Positions 31,081 through 40,768 of a stretch of DNA of 64,000 nucleotides are shown in pieces. How positions within the stretch are numbered: the first letter of the stretch is position 1; every line of letters starts with the position of its first letter. The notes beneath the pieces were generated by a model, which worked only from the letters and a program-made list of their open reading frames with translations, was not told where the DNA came from and did no database searches. Origin of the DNA: Cotesia glomerata (Eukaryota; Arthropoda; Insecta; Hymenoptera; Braconidae); the NCBI RefSeq assembly GCF_020080835.1, contig NC_058161.1, positions 22,185,603 to 22,249,602 on the forward strand, in the 5' to 3' direction. The position numbers and the translations under genes are program-made.

Positions 31081-31320
31081 ATATTGTTCAGTTACATTTT
31101 GATCATCAAGCTATCAACATGAAGAGTGAAAAAGTACGTGAACCGAGTGACATTTTGAGGCAAATAGCTAAGGCGAGTGAAATAATTCGTCGAAAGCATA
31201 AACATCAAATTAAACAAAAACAATGATGAACAAGCTGCAAATAAAATTTTCAAACCCGTAATGAAACCTTTGCAAAAATTATTGGATTCCTCGAATCCTC
31301 GAATCGAAACAAATGGTACA
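31081..31320 (+). pseudogene. Small ORF downstream of the ATPase
   Basis: The frame reads KSEKVREPSDILRQIAKASE then IIRRKHKH, with a break at tandem TGA codons near 31222. NEQAANKIFKPVMKPLQKLL follows in another frame. I recall the 'REPSDILRQIA' line as a conserved small protein next to the ATPase in insect members of this group. Function unknown. Confidence 0.5.
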
Positions 31321-31439
31321 TTATCTTGATAATTTTAAAGTTTAATTTTTCGTTAATTAAAAGCTCAATTTTAACTTTATTGTTTTGAATACAATCCCGA
31401 CGATTTTTTTGATAAACACTTTTCTCTTGGAAGTGACAT

Positions 31440-32494
31440 AACATTGATCACTAAAGAACTTACGGGTTTTGTGTTGTGAAACTTGTCTACTAACCAATCG
31501 TGGGAGATCATTAATTAAAGCAAAATGAAACTTACGTTCAAAGTTGGTGATCCTATTCTCGATGTCATCAATATCCATCCCCATATCTTCTGATGGAACT
31601 TCAACCATGAGAAGGTGAATTGTACGCTCATCTGAATCTTCTTACATTTTGACCCTAATGGGCAGGATAAAGAGCAGCAACCACAGACCACAAAAAGCAA
31701 AAGTTATTATTATTCTTGATGTTAATGACAGCACCTTTCTTCTTAATGTGACGAGGCATGGTGATGAAAGTTGTATTATTTCCACCTTCCAGAGGCATAA
31801 ATTTGTTGATATTGACGGTGATGTTGATAACTTCCATGAGTGACCACCCAGAATCACGATGTTCAAAGTCATCAACTTTAACTTGAAGAGAGTCAATGAT
31901 AAATTCATCAACCCAATCACTGAGGTTCGTTGATGCAAAAATACCCTCATTTCTGGTTGGAAAAGTCTTGGTCTCAATTATTTGGTCTTCGCCAGCAGGT
32001 TTCCAAAATTTAGCAGTTAATATGACGTTGACTTCAATGTTAGCATCTATCTGCAAAGCACTTTGCAACTGATTGATGATGAGTTTTTTGGCTTCCAGAA
32101 AAAAGTTCTTTAGATCGATGTGAAGCAGATTAACAACCATGCCAGTACTGATTCTTCTGTTAAACGCACTTTGAACATCTCGCCAAATCACACGAGTGTC
32201 ATTTAATTGTACTTCAAAATTGGGATCAACACCCCCACTAACTACACCTTGCTGTTGTCTTTTAAATCTCTCATGATGAGAACCAAGCTGTGTAATGTAA
32301 AATTGTATTTTCAATTTTTCATGTACGTTGAAATCTGGAGATTTAAAAATTTCAGTCAGAGCATTAATGTGTTCTTCAGCAATATCACCCCACTCGTTAA
32401 TAATCTAATCATGATCAGCAGGTGATAGATCAGGAAGTTCATCATAGGCACTTTACATGGCTTGAATAATTTCATCGTAGGCATCGGTATTCAT
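31440..32494 (-). pseudogene. 5' part of the polymerase-type ORF, internally deleted
   Basis: The minus-strand start is MNTDAYDEIIQAM (ATG 32494), followed by two in-frame stops. A 219-codon open piece then contains FYITQLGSHHERFKRQQQG, DVQSAFNRRISTGM and WSLMEVINITVNINKF. It ends KNNNNFCFLWSVVAALYPAH at 31655. The next recognisable line, TIHLLMVEV... HFALINDLPRLVSRQVSQ, follows after a missing segment and stops at about 31440. The polymerase catalytic domains are absent. The region is the N-terminal extension seen ahead of PolB in this group. Confidence 0.65.
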
Positions 32495-33290
32495 TTTTAA
32501 AAAATACACACACAAACACTAACTAACATTTGTTTATAACTTTTTTTAAAAATCACAGTTGAAGAAAAAACTATACTTTGTAGGTTATGTTACTTGTTTA
32601 CAAGTCAGAAAGTTTTATGATTGCTCAGTAAGCTAACCACCTTTATATATCCACGAGCACTTTGGTGGCGACACTAGTAATTTCAAAGATGATGCAATTT
32701 ACTAAAAATATTACATTAGTTCTAAAAATATTAAATCAGTTCTAGAAATTTTCTCAGTACAAGCTTTTTCAAACATCTCTTCATTGGTCACTTAGATTTC
32801 AGAGGCGAGATTAGTGAGTAAGTGGAGGATGGCAAAGTATGGGGATAAATAGCTTTGTAGATGGCGTTAGTTGAATATTCTACATATTCTATAGTTTCGT
32901 CAACTACTGAAAGCAATAGTCTGAGTGGGGCGTTACTAAAATATTCTTTGAAAAACTAAGCATACTTGGTTATTTCATCAGATTCTCGAGAAAAATTTTA
33001 ATGGTTTTGAAGTGGGCGTGACTAAAATATTGCATTAGATTCTTAGAAAGAAATTCTTAGAAAGCCATTATCCCCGATCCTTTCCTACCAATATCCAGGA
33101 TCGAGGATAATGGCTTTGAAATAAAGAACTCTTTAATTAGTAAAAACACCGATCTTCGGAAAGAATAGTAAATTATCGAAAAATCCTGGCCAGGCGGGCT
33201 ACAATCTTCATACAATCAAGTAGGAGATTAGAGTCTACGTATTTAAAAACATCTAAAAATACAATATTAAAAATTGTCAATATACAAGAA
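32495..33290. other. AT-rich flank of the Polinton, with a hairpin
   Basis: No gene is seen. The stretch 33061-33116 is a near-perfect hairpin, AAAGCCATTATCCCCGATCC against its complement. Its loop holds TTTCCTACCAATATCC, a motif shared with the 15.5-kb inverted repeat. The line after it (TTTGAAATAAAGAA...ACCGATCTTCGG) recurs at 35612-35690. Confidence 0.6.
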
Positions 33291-33458
33291 TTACTCAGTG
33301 GGTCTTAATAGGTAACTGAATGATAGTTACGGACAGTGTCTCGGATAGCTTAAGGGTAGAGCAGTTAGCGCGATACCAAAAGATCCAGGTTCGATTCCTG
33401 GTCTGAGCATTTTCTGATTTATTATTTTTTCGGTGACCGAAAAAAGTCTCACTGAGAA
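33291..33458 (+). mobile_element. Miniature element with tRNA-like core, copy 1
   Basis: Termini TTACTCAGTGGG and TCTCACTGAGAA are inverted. The core (33340-33408) is tRNA-like, with A-box-like TCGGATAGCTTAAGGG and B box AGGTTCGATTCC. It is followed by the hairpin TTTTTTCGGTGACCGAAAAAA. The same design recurs at 51602 and 58520. Confidence 0.65.
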
Positions 33459-33507
33459 AAGAATATAACATCTTTGCTTAATCTTAAATTAAAATAAAGA
33501 TTGTTAA

Positions 33508-35465
33508 TCTAATATATAAAATTCTCGTGTCACAGTTTTCGTTGCCATACTCCTCCGAAACGGCTTAACCGATTTTTATGAAATTTTTTGTGCTTATCCG
33601 GTATTTATGAGAATCGGCCAACATCTATTTTTCATCCCCCTAAATGTTAGGGATAGTCCACCCCTAAATTTTTTTTTTTATTTTTTAGACAAAATTTTTA
33701 ATTTCTATTTTTTTATGATACAACATACAAAAATACATACAATCCTCAATTTTCACCCTTCTACGATCAACCCTTATTTTTTAATAGCCATTTTAGTAAT
33801 TTAATCATTTTTCCTCTCCGGTCGAAAACTGATCAATCGTCATTTAATTCGTTATCCCCGCCAGATGTCTACAGGTGTCACTTCTGACCCAGTAAACAGC
33901 ACGGAGTAGGGATGAGAACGAAGCCGGTCTCCTTTCTTTCTCACTCCCTACACAGTTGTCGGCCATCATTATTGTTTATGCATCAAGTGTAGTAGTAACG
34001 TTGACAATTATTATTTTGCTATCTCAGTGTAACTCTCATATTAACTTTTAATCATTCCTATTTTATCAATAATAATTAAATTATCAATTTTGAGTGTATT
34101 TTGCACGATTAGTTAATCAAGTGATTTTATAACCTCAAAAGTACTCAACACGTGACACGAGCTTCCAATAACAACGGATTTTGTGTTGTAAGTATACTTT
34201 TTTTATTTATATCGAAAATGTTGTTGATCTTATAAAAATGTAATTTTAATTTAATTTTATTAAAAAATGTAATTGAACAATTAAGATTTTCATAGTTTCC
34301 AAAAATCAATCATTATGAATCTTTATTTTGAAATGTCAATGGAAATATTGGTTGTATGAAAAAATTATAAGAGACAATGTTTTCATAAAATTTAATTTTT
34401 TACTTTTGTTTGAAAAATTTTTCCATAAAACTTATATTTTTGTTATAATTTCATAAATCAAAACTAATCATTTCAAAACTGCGGCAAAAATCCTGGCCCT
34501 AATTATACTTTTAACATTTTTCATCATTAAATAATTTCATTAATTCTATTTATGTATGTTTTGTACAGTGAGCAATGCCAAGAAAACGCAAAGGGGCTGA
34601 TTTGAGCCGCAGTACAAGTAAAGCTCGAAACTTGCGAAATAGCAGATCCGAAAGAACAGAAGAACAAATCCAGCAACAAAATACTGATGCACGTGTCAGA
34701 ATGGCGCAATTGCATCAAAAAGAGCCAGAAGATACACGAGCTGAACGCAATGAAGTCAGAAGATTAGAACAACGACAATCACGCCGTTTCACAGTCAATA
34801 GACGAAGAACAAATAACCAACAACGACAACAGGTACATCGAGCAAAAATTAATGAAAAACGTGATCGAAGCCAGGATTTTAAATGGCAAGTTCAGAGGTG
34901 AAAATATACTCATACCACGGATTCCTATTATACCTACAGATGTGCCAATTCAATTCAAACGTATTCAGTTTCCGATTAGATTGGCATTTGCAATGACTAT
35001 CAACAAATCCCAAGGTCAAACGATGTCTGTTTGTGGATTAGATTTGAGAACACCATGTTTTTCACACGGACAATTATACGTGGCATGCTCTCGAGTGGGT
35101 AAACCATCCAGTTTGTTTGTGTTAGCTAAAGATGGACTAACAAAAAATATTGTTCACGCTATAGCATTAAGAGATTGATATTGTTTAATAGTGTTACTGT
35201 CGTAATTGTTTAATTAATGATTTATAATTTTAAGGAATAAATTATAATAACTTAAAAATAATGTTTGCCTTTTGTTATTTTTATATTCCCTCATCGTTCA
35301 CAGCGCTTCATGCTTATTTCACGCATATACCACATTCTTACATACATACAATATACACATTCTAACATACATACATACTTACAATAAGTAAGCTATTTTT
35401 TGTCTACACTAGAAATTACTAGGAAATTATTTATATGGCAAAACAACGTTTGCCGGGTCAGCTAG
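33508..35465 (+). mobile_element. Helitron, internal-deletion derivative
   Basis: The 5' end TCTAATATATAAAATTCTCG is the typical insect Helitron start. The 3' end is GCCGGGTCAGCTAG (CTAG), preceded by the hairpin GGCAAA-ACAACG-TTTGCC. It lies between A (33507) and T (35466), the expected AT target. The 1958-bp element keeps only the two ends of the RepHel gene. Confidence 0.88.
34575..35178 (+). pseudogene. Helitron RepHel remnant: N-terminus joined to Pif1 helicase C-terminus
   Basis: The frame 34575-34901 (108 aa) is an Arg/Gln-rich N-terminal region, MPRKRKGADLSRSTSKAR onward, as in Helitron proteins. An overlapping frame to 35178 reads FKRIQFPIRLAFAMTINKSQ, GQTMSVCGLDL and LYVACSRVGKPSSLFV. 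These are the last Pif1-type helicase motifs. The junction is near 34880-34900. The Rep (HUH) domain and most of the helicase are gone, so it needs an autonomous partner to move. Confidence 0.8.
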
Positions 35466-36415
35466 TTATTATATATATTCATCCAAGGAAGGTATGAGTG
35501 CTCATACCAACAATAATGTGGTAAAAATAAATAAGTAAAAATTAAAAATTTAAAGAATTTAATAAATAAAAATTTAATGTAAAAATTTAAAATTAGTCTA
35601 ACATCAATTTGGATCAGGGATAATGGCTTTGAAATAAAGAATTCTTTAATTAGTAAAAATACCGATCTTCGGAAAAAATAGTAAATTATTATTATTAATA
35701 ATATTATATTATTATTATATTTTAATTGTTAATTTCAATTTTTTATTTTAATTTGTAATTTAAATTCGAAAGAGCATGCGCACGCTCCATTTTTCATCTT
35801 CATGTATAGTGATCTGTCGGTTGTGTACAGTGTATTTACACTCAACCAATCAGATTGCGGGAATGTGTCTTCAAATTTTATTAACTCTCACAACAGAATG
35901 AAGATGGCGTTACTTCTGAGTTTTGTGGAGAAAAGTCTCCTGAAGCGGATGTTTTGAGAAAGGATGGTAAAGAAAGAGCTCTGGAGGGGATGAAGAAGAA
36001 GGAGCTCTAGGTGGTGAGCCATTTTTTCTCAAACAAGGTTTTATTGTGGTGCGTAACGGTTGCTCTTGTTGTGAAAAAATGTAAGTTTCAGTTTTTAATT
36101 TTTTATTAAATAAACAAATCAATCACTAAACAATAAATAATAATAATTACGGGATCGATTACTTGTAGTTAATAAATAAATAAATAAAGAAATATTTTTT
36201 GAGAGAACTAAAAAATGATGCAACGGTTTTTTGGCTTGGGTTCGCCATTGTAACTTCGCGAAAAAAATTATAACCACGAAAAAATTTTTACTTTTTATTG
36301 CTACATTATATCTGAAAGTAATCCATCCTGTTATTATTATTTATTTTTGAATGATTGATTTGCTTATTTAATAAAAATTCTATTGCTTTTTTTTATTGTT
36401 TAAATTTTTTTTTTA
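35466..36415. other. AT-rich DNA with a short repeat of the 33.1-kb line
   Basis: The stretch 35612-35690 repeats GGATAATGGCTTTGAAATAA and CCGATCTTCGG from 33.1 kb. That places the Helitron between two copies of one short element. From 35880 to 36090 there is a purine-rich stretch with two GAGCTCT words and a 70-codon minus frame that I do not recognise. The remainder is AT-rich. Confidence 0.5.
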
Positions 36416-37281
36416 ATTTTTAACGTCCCGCTAAGAAAATCTCATATTTTCAAAACTCGAGAAGTTATTGGTTTTACCCCGTTTTACAAAAATCGAGTTT
36501 TCATCAGATCTCGAAGTTTGAGGGTCACAGGAAGCTTCCCTGACATCCCCGTTAGGGTGTCACTATGTCTGTATGTATGTATGTATGTATGTATGTGTGT
36601 GTGTGTGTGTGTGTATGTGTGTGTGTGTATGTATGTATGTAAGTATGTAAACCTCTTATAACTATTGAATGGCTCCTCACCGATTCCATCGCAGTTGGTG
36701 CCATTCGAAAGGGATTGTCCAAACTTAGATTTTGTATACAATTTGGATCGATTCAGACCGATAGATTTCGAAAAATTAAAAAAAAACTGAAAAAAAAAAT
36801 TTTTTTAAAAGTGGTTTTTTTGGAATAACTTTTGAACGGCTTTATCGATTAACTCCAAAATCTAATCAGCTCTTAACCTTGAAAAACCACGTCAGGAAAG
36901 AAAACCCAAAAAAGTGTTTTTTTCAGAATTACTCCGAAATTTCCAGTTTGATCAATATAAACTTAAAATTTTTTAATAAGGCTTAAAAAACTACGTCGCA
37001 TGCCGCCAACCGCGTGAAAATAGGTTCATTCATTCAAAAGTTATTGTGGTTTGAAAACTCAAAAAAACGTGTTTTATCAACGTTCTATCAAACTTTTGAG
37101 CTTACAAAGCTCAAAAGCATAGAAAAGTTATCTTTTTGAGCTCGGAGAACTTAAAACAACATATAAATTGTATTTTTGAACTCGAAGAGCTCAAAAACGT
37201 CGTAAATGCAATTTTAAGCGCCCAGGTATGGAATCAGCGGGAAGTTGCAGGGATGGCTCTCAGGGTCTACCGTTTTCCTAA
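36416..37281 (+). repeat. GAGCTC repeat copy E, complete
   Basis: Copy E is a full-length plus copy: TTTTAACGTCCCGCTAAG, the (TATG)n/(TG)n tract at 36572-36650, GAGCTC boxes at 37138 and 37187, AGCGGGAAGTTGCAGGG and CCTAA at 37281. Confidence 0.88.
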
Positions 37282-37882
37282 TTTTTTTTTTAATTCTTTT
37301 TTTTTTGATTTTTTTTTCTTCAATTGATTTTCAAAAAATTTATTTATTAAATTTTTTATTTGTTTGTTGAATTTTTTTAATTTATTTATTTGTTGAATTT
37401 TTTGAATTTCTCTATTTGTTGAATTTTTTAATTTATTTTTTGATTTATTTATTTTTTTAATTTGATTTATTTTTATTTTGAAATTCTTTATATTTATTTT
37501 AAAATTGTTTTTTTTTGTTTTAATTTTGTATTGTTTTTAAAATTTTTTTTAAAAATTTATTTCATTGAAAATTAATTTTTTTTAATGTGTTTTTTAATTT
37601 AATTTTTAAAATTTATTTTCGATCATATTTTTTGATTTTTTTTAAATTTATGTTTGTTTAATTTTTTTATTTTATTGTTTTAAAATTTATTTTCGATCAT
37701 ATTTTTTTGATTTTTGTTTTATTTTTTAAAATTTATTTTTGATTTTTTTTAAATTTATTTTTTGATTTTTTTTAAATTTATTTTTTTAAATTATTTTTTA
37801 ATTTATTTTTTTTGGTTTTATTTTTTAATTTATTTTTGTTGATTTTTTGTTTGATTTATTTTTTTTGATTTATTTTTTTCAG
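37282..37882 (+). repeat. T-rich arm ending in a splice-acceptor-like CAG
   Basis: About 600 bp is almost only T and A on the plus strand, built of ATTTATTTTTT and TTTGATTT words. It ends TTTATTTTTTTCAG at 37882. It is either a very long polypyrimidine tract of an intron, or an expanded low-complexity arm that mirrors the A-rich stretch at 39057-39597. Confidence 0.6.
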
Positions 37883-39056
37883 ATTAAAAAAATGTCTTGC
37901 CAAAGTCACTGTGCTGCGTTGTAATGCCTGGTCTATCCAAGAATTCGGGTGGAGAAAGCAGGCAGTACGGAAAATATCACATCAATTAACGAGCAGATTC
38001 GCAGGTGTACTGAAATTTGGCTTCTCAATAGACGACAATGTCTTTATCGTTAGGAGAGGGGGGGGGGCCGACTCTCCTGGGTATCGACAATACCAATTTT
38101 CTCTGGTACTTCAGGATACCAGGAGACGGCCCCATCCCCAATCCTGATCATTATGTCATGTGCGACAAAATTGTTCGACGCTTGTTAGCTAACAACGCAG
38201 CTAACAATGATGTTCCTGAGTCCGATGCTGATAACTTCATGGATGTTCTTGACTCTGACTCCAATACTGATGAGTGATGGATGCTGATGATTCAAAGGAT
38301 GATGATGATGATGATTCAAAGGATGATGATGACGATGATGATGATGATGAGGGCTACGATGATGTTCGTGATGACGATGAGGCCAATGATGATGATGATG
38401 ATGATCATAATGATTGGGATGCTGCGAGCGATCTTCTGTCTTTACCTCCACTGTATGAAGAAGGAATGAGGGAATTTATTTCATCAGATCCTGAAGAAGA
38501 AGAAGCGAAAAATAACACTCATGACCAGGATGAGCCACAAATCATTAAGCACCAGGATGAGCCACAAATGAATCAGCACCAGGATGAGCCACAAATGAAT
38601 CACCACCAGGATCAACCACAAATGAATCAGCACCAGGATCAACCACAACACATGCAACAGCAGGATGAGCCACAAATGAATCAGCACCAGAATGAGCCAC
38701 ATATGATTCAGCACCAGGATGAGCCACAAATGAATCAGCACCAGGATCAACCACAAATGATTCAATATCAGGATCAACCACAAATGATTCAATACCAGGA
38801 TCAACCACAAATGATTCAACACCAGGATGAGCCACATATGATTCAGCACCAGAATCAGCCACAAATAATTCAATACCAGAATGAACCACAAATGATTCAG
38901 CACCAGGATCAACCACAACACATGCAACAGCAGGACCTTCTTCAAAACATTTTAAGAGTTTTGAATAATTTACAACAGCACATATACAACATGCAGCAAC
39001 AAGGATCATTTAATATTTCATCTAATTTACATTTACTTCTTAAAAAATTTTTTTAA
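37883..39056 (+). CDS. Unrecognised acidic, Q/H-repeat coding unit (two frame breaks)
   Basis: From a CAG acceptor, one frame is open through LAKVTVLRCNAWSIQEFGW and FAGVLKFGFSIDDNVFIVRR to a G10 run (38058-38067). A second frame then gives LLGIDNTNFLWYFRIPGDGP and IVRRLLANN and becomes acidic (DVLDSDSNTDE, stop 38277). The stop overlaps an ATG (TGATG) of a 259-aa frame. That frame has an Asp-rich tract of about 50 residues, SDLLSLPPLYEEGMREF, fifteen 9-residue repeats, and a hydrophobic end. Acidity runs across the join, so one ancestral protein is likely. The G-run shift may be a sequencing error. I do not recognise the family; no upstream exon or promoter was found. Confidence 0.5.
38526..38930 (+). 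repeat. 27-bp coding minisatellite, 15 units
   Basis: Fifteen in-frame units of 9 residues follow the pattern QD(E/Q)PQMNQH with variants MIQY and HMQQ. The 27-bp units differ at few positions. The reverse strand also stays open (two frames of about 150 aa), but only as a mirror of the repeat. Confidence 0.9.
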
Positions 39057-39597
39057 ATTTTCAAAAAATTTTATAAACAAAAAATAGATTAAAATTTTTA
39101 AAAAATCAAAAAATTAAAATAGATTAAAAAATTAAAGTAAATCAATAAAAAAATAAAATCAACAATTAATAATTAACAGTTAATAAATGAATCAATAAAA
39201 ATCACAATTAATAGTAAATAATCAATCAATCAAAATGAAAAACAATAATAAAAAAAATTAATAATTAGTAGTTAATATTTGAAAAATCAATAATTGAAAA
39301 ATTCAAATAAAAAATTTAAAAAAAATAGAAAAAAGTTCTTAAAGTTTAAAAAAATCAAAAATTAAAGTAAATCAATAAAATTAAAAAATAGAAAACAATT
39401 TTTAAAGATTACAATAAAATCAACAATTAATAATTAACAGTTAATAAATAAATCAATAAAAATCACAATTAATAGAAAATAATCAATAATAAATAAAACA
39501 GTAAATTAATAATCAACAATGAATAGATCAATAAAAAACTTAAAACAAAAAATAATTAACAGTTAATAAAAAATAAACCTAATATAAATCAGCAATC
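39057..39597 (+). repeat. A-rich arm with internal direct repeat
   Basis: About 540 bp is nearly free of C and G and rich in A on the plus strand. A line with AACAATTAATAATTAACAGT and CAATAAAAATCACAATTAAT occurs twice, at about 39160 and 39418. It mirrors the T-rich arm upstream, so a transcript across both could fold back. Confidence 0.65.
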
Positions 39598-39720
39598 AAA
39601 ACACAAATTAACTAACTTCTTTTTTAATTAATTTATTTTTTTTTTCAATAGGTGTATTCGTTATTTTTATTTTCTTAGAAAAGATTTAATTAAAGAGAAG
39701 TTAGTTAATTTGTGTTTTTT
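39598..39720. repeat. Hairpin, about 34-bp arms
   Basis: ACACAAATTAACTAACTTCT (39601-39620) is complementary to AGAAGTTAGTTAATTTGTGT (39696-39715). The pairing extends through flanking A/T-runs. Confidence 0.85.
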
Positions 39721-40768
39721 ATAGATTCCAAAGATTAATCTAACATTATTTTTTATAATGTTATTATGTTCTATAGTAATTTTATATTACTATTATTTTA
39801 AGACTTCCCGTAAAAAAATATTCTGGTCAGGCTTGATATGAGCTGATAAGGCCATATAAAAATTTATGATATGTTCATGTCTGGCCTGATATGATCTGAT
39901 ATGTCCATATTTAATTATTGATATGTCCTGATATGGCCTGATATGAAAATTGGCCATATCAGGCCTGATCAAGCCTTATCAATTTGATATGTCTATATCA
40001 GACTTGATATAGCTTGATATGCTCATATCTAATTCTACATTATTTTTTAATAGATCCTGATATGCCCTGATATAACCTTATAAAGTTATATATACTTTGA
40101 TAAACTTGAAAAAAAAATCCCTGATCAGGTTTGATATAACTTGATATGGATTCATATGGTCTGATATACTCATACCCTTACCAGCACATAAGTAGTCTTA
40201 TGTACTCATATAAAAGCATACCCGAATAAAAAAAACTATTTATCATTATATATGATTCATATCTAATTATATAGAAGCATATGTAATTCATTTATAATTA
40301 TATAGATGTATATATAATTCATAAAAAATTATATATGAATCATATAGAATTCTATATAATTTTTTTTACTCCAGTGAGTATTTTGTGATTACCATAAAAC
40401 GTTCCCTTTTTCTATCTAAGAGTCTGTTACTCCAATGATTAACAATCTTTTAATATATAGTATTTTTCGGATGAAATAATAGGAATTAAAAAAAAAATTT
40501 AATTTCACAAAAATTATTAGTTTTGTCAAGTTCAAAAATTGTTAGCCAAGCCCTCCAGCAATATATAGTTCCATATACTAAACAAATAATTCCATTAAAA
40601 TTTAAGCTTTCAATTCTCATTTTATCTCGATTATTTTTTTAATTTCAAAGAAATTATAAATTTTAAAGCAACGAAGTACCTGAACAATATATCGTAGAAT
40701 CATTTTTGTGATTTCATGTATACATAGATAATTTTATAAATCTACATATAGATACCATTATTATATAT
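39721..40768. repeat. GATATG-word and ATATAATT-word elements, then AT-rich DNA
   Basis: From TTCCCGTAAAAAAATATTCT (39807), variants of CTGATATGG and GCTTGATATG occur in both orientations until about 40195. From CCCGAATAAAAAAAACT (40221), the words are ATTATAT and TATGATTCATAT until ATAATTTTTTTTACTCCAGTG (about 40376). The rest to 40768 is AT-rich and shows no gene. Confidence 0.65.

Larger units (their letters stand above)
26936..32494. mobile_element. Decayed Polinton/adintovirus-type element
   Basis: Gene content matches animal Polintons/adintoviruses: major capsid, penton-like, maturation protease, basic core protein and PLA2-like protein on the minus strand, then packaging ATPase plus a small ORF on the plus strand, then the 5' part of the polymerase ORF on the minus strand. 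Most genes have stops or frameshifts, and most of the B-family polymerase is deleted. No integrase and no terminal inverted repeats were found. This is an inactive, old viral-type insertion. Confidence 0.88.

Noticed and set aside
26936..32494. A live virus or functional provirus
   Set aside because: Stops and frameshifts affect ATPase, protease, capsid and core genes, and the polymerase is deleted.
38484..39009. Minus-strand frames of about 150 aa opposite the 27-bp array
   Set aside because: They are mirrors of the coding minisatellite, with only Leu/Ile/Trp or Val/Asp/Gly periodic residues.
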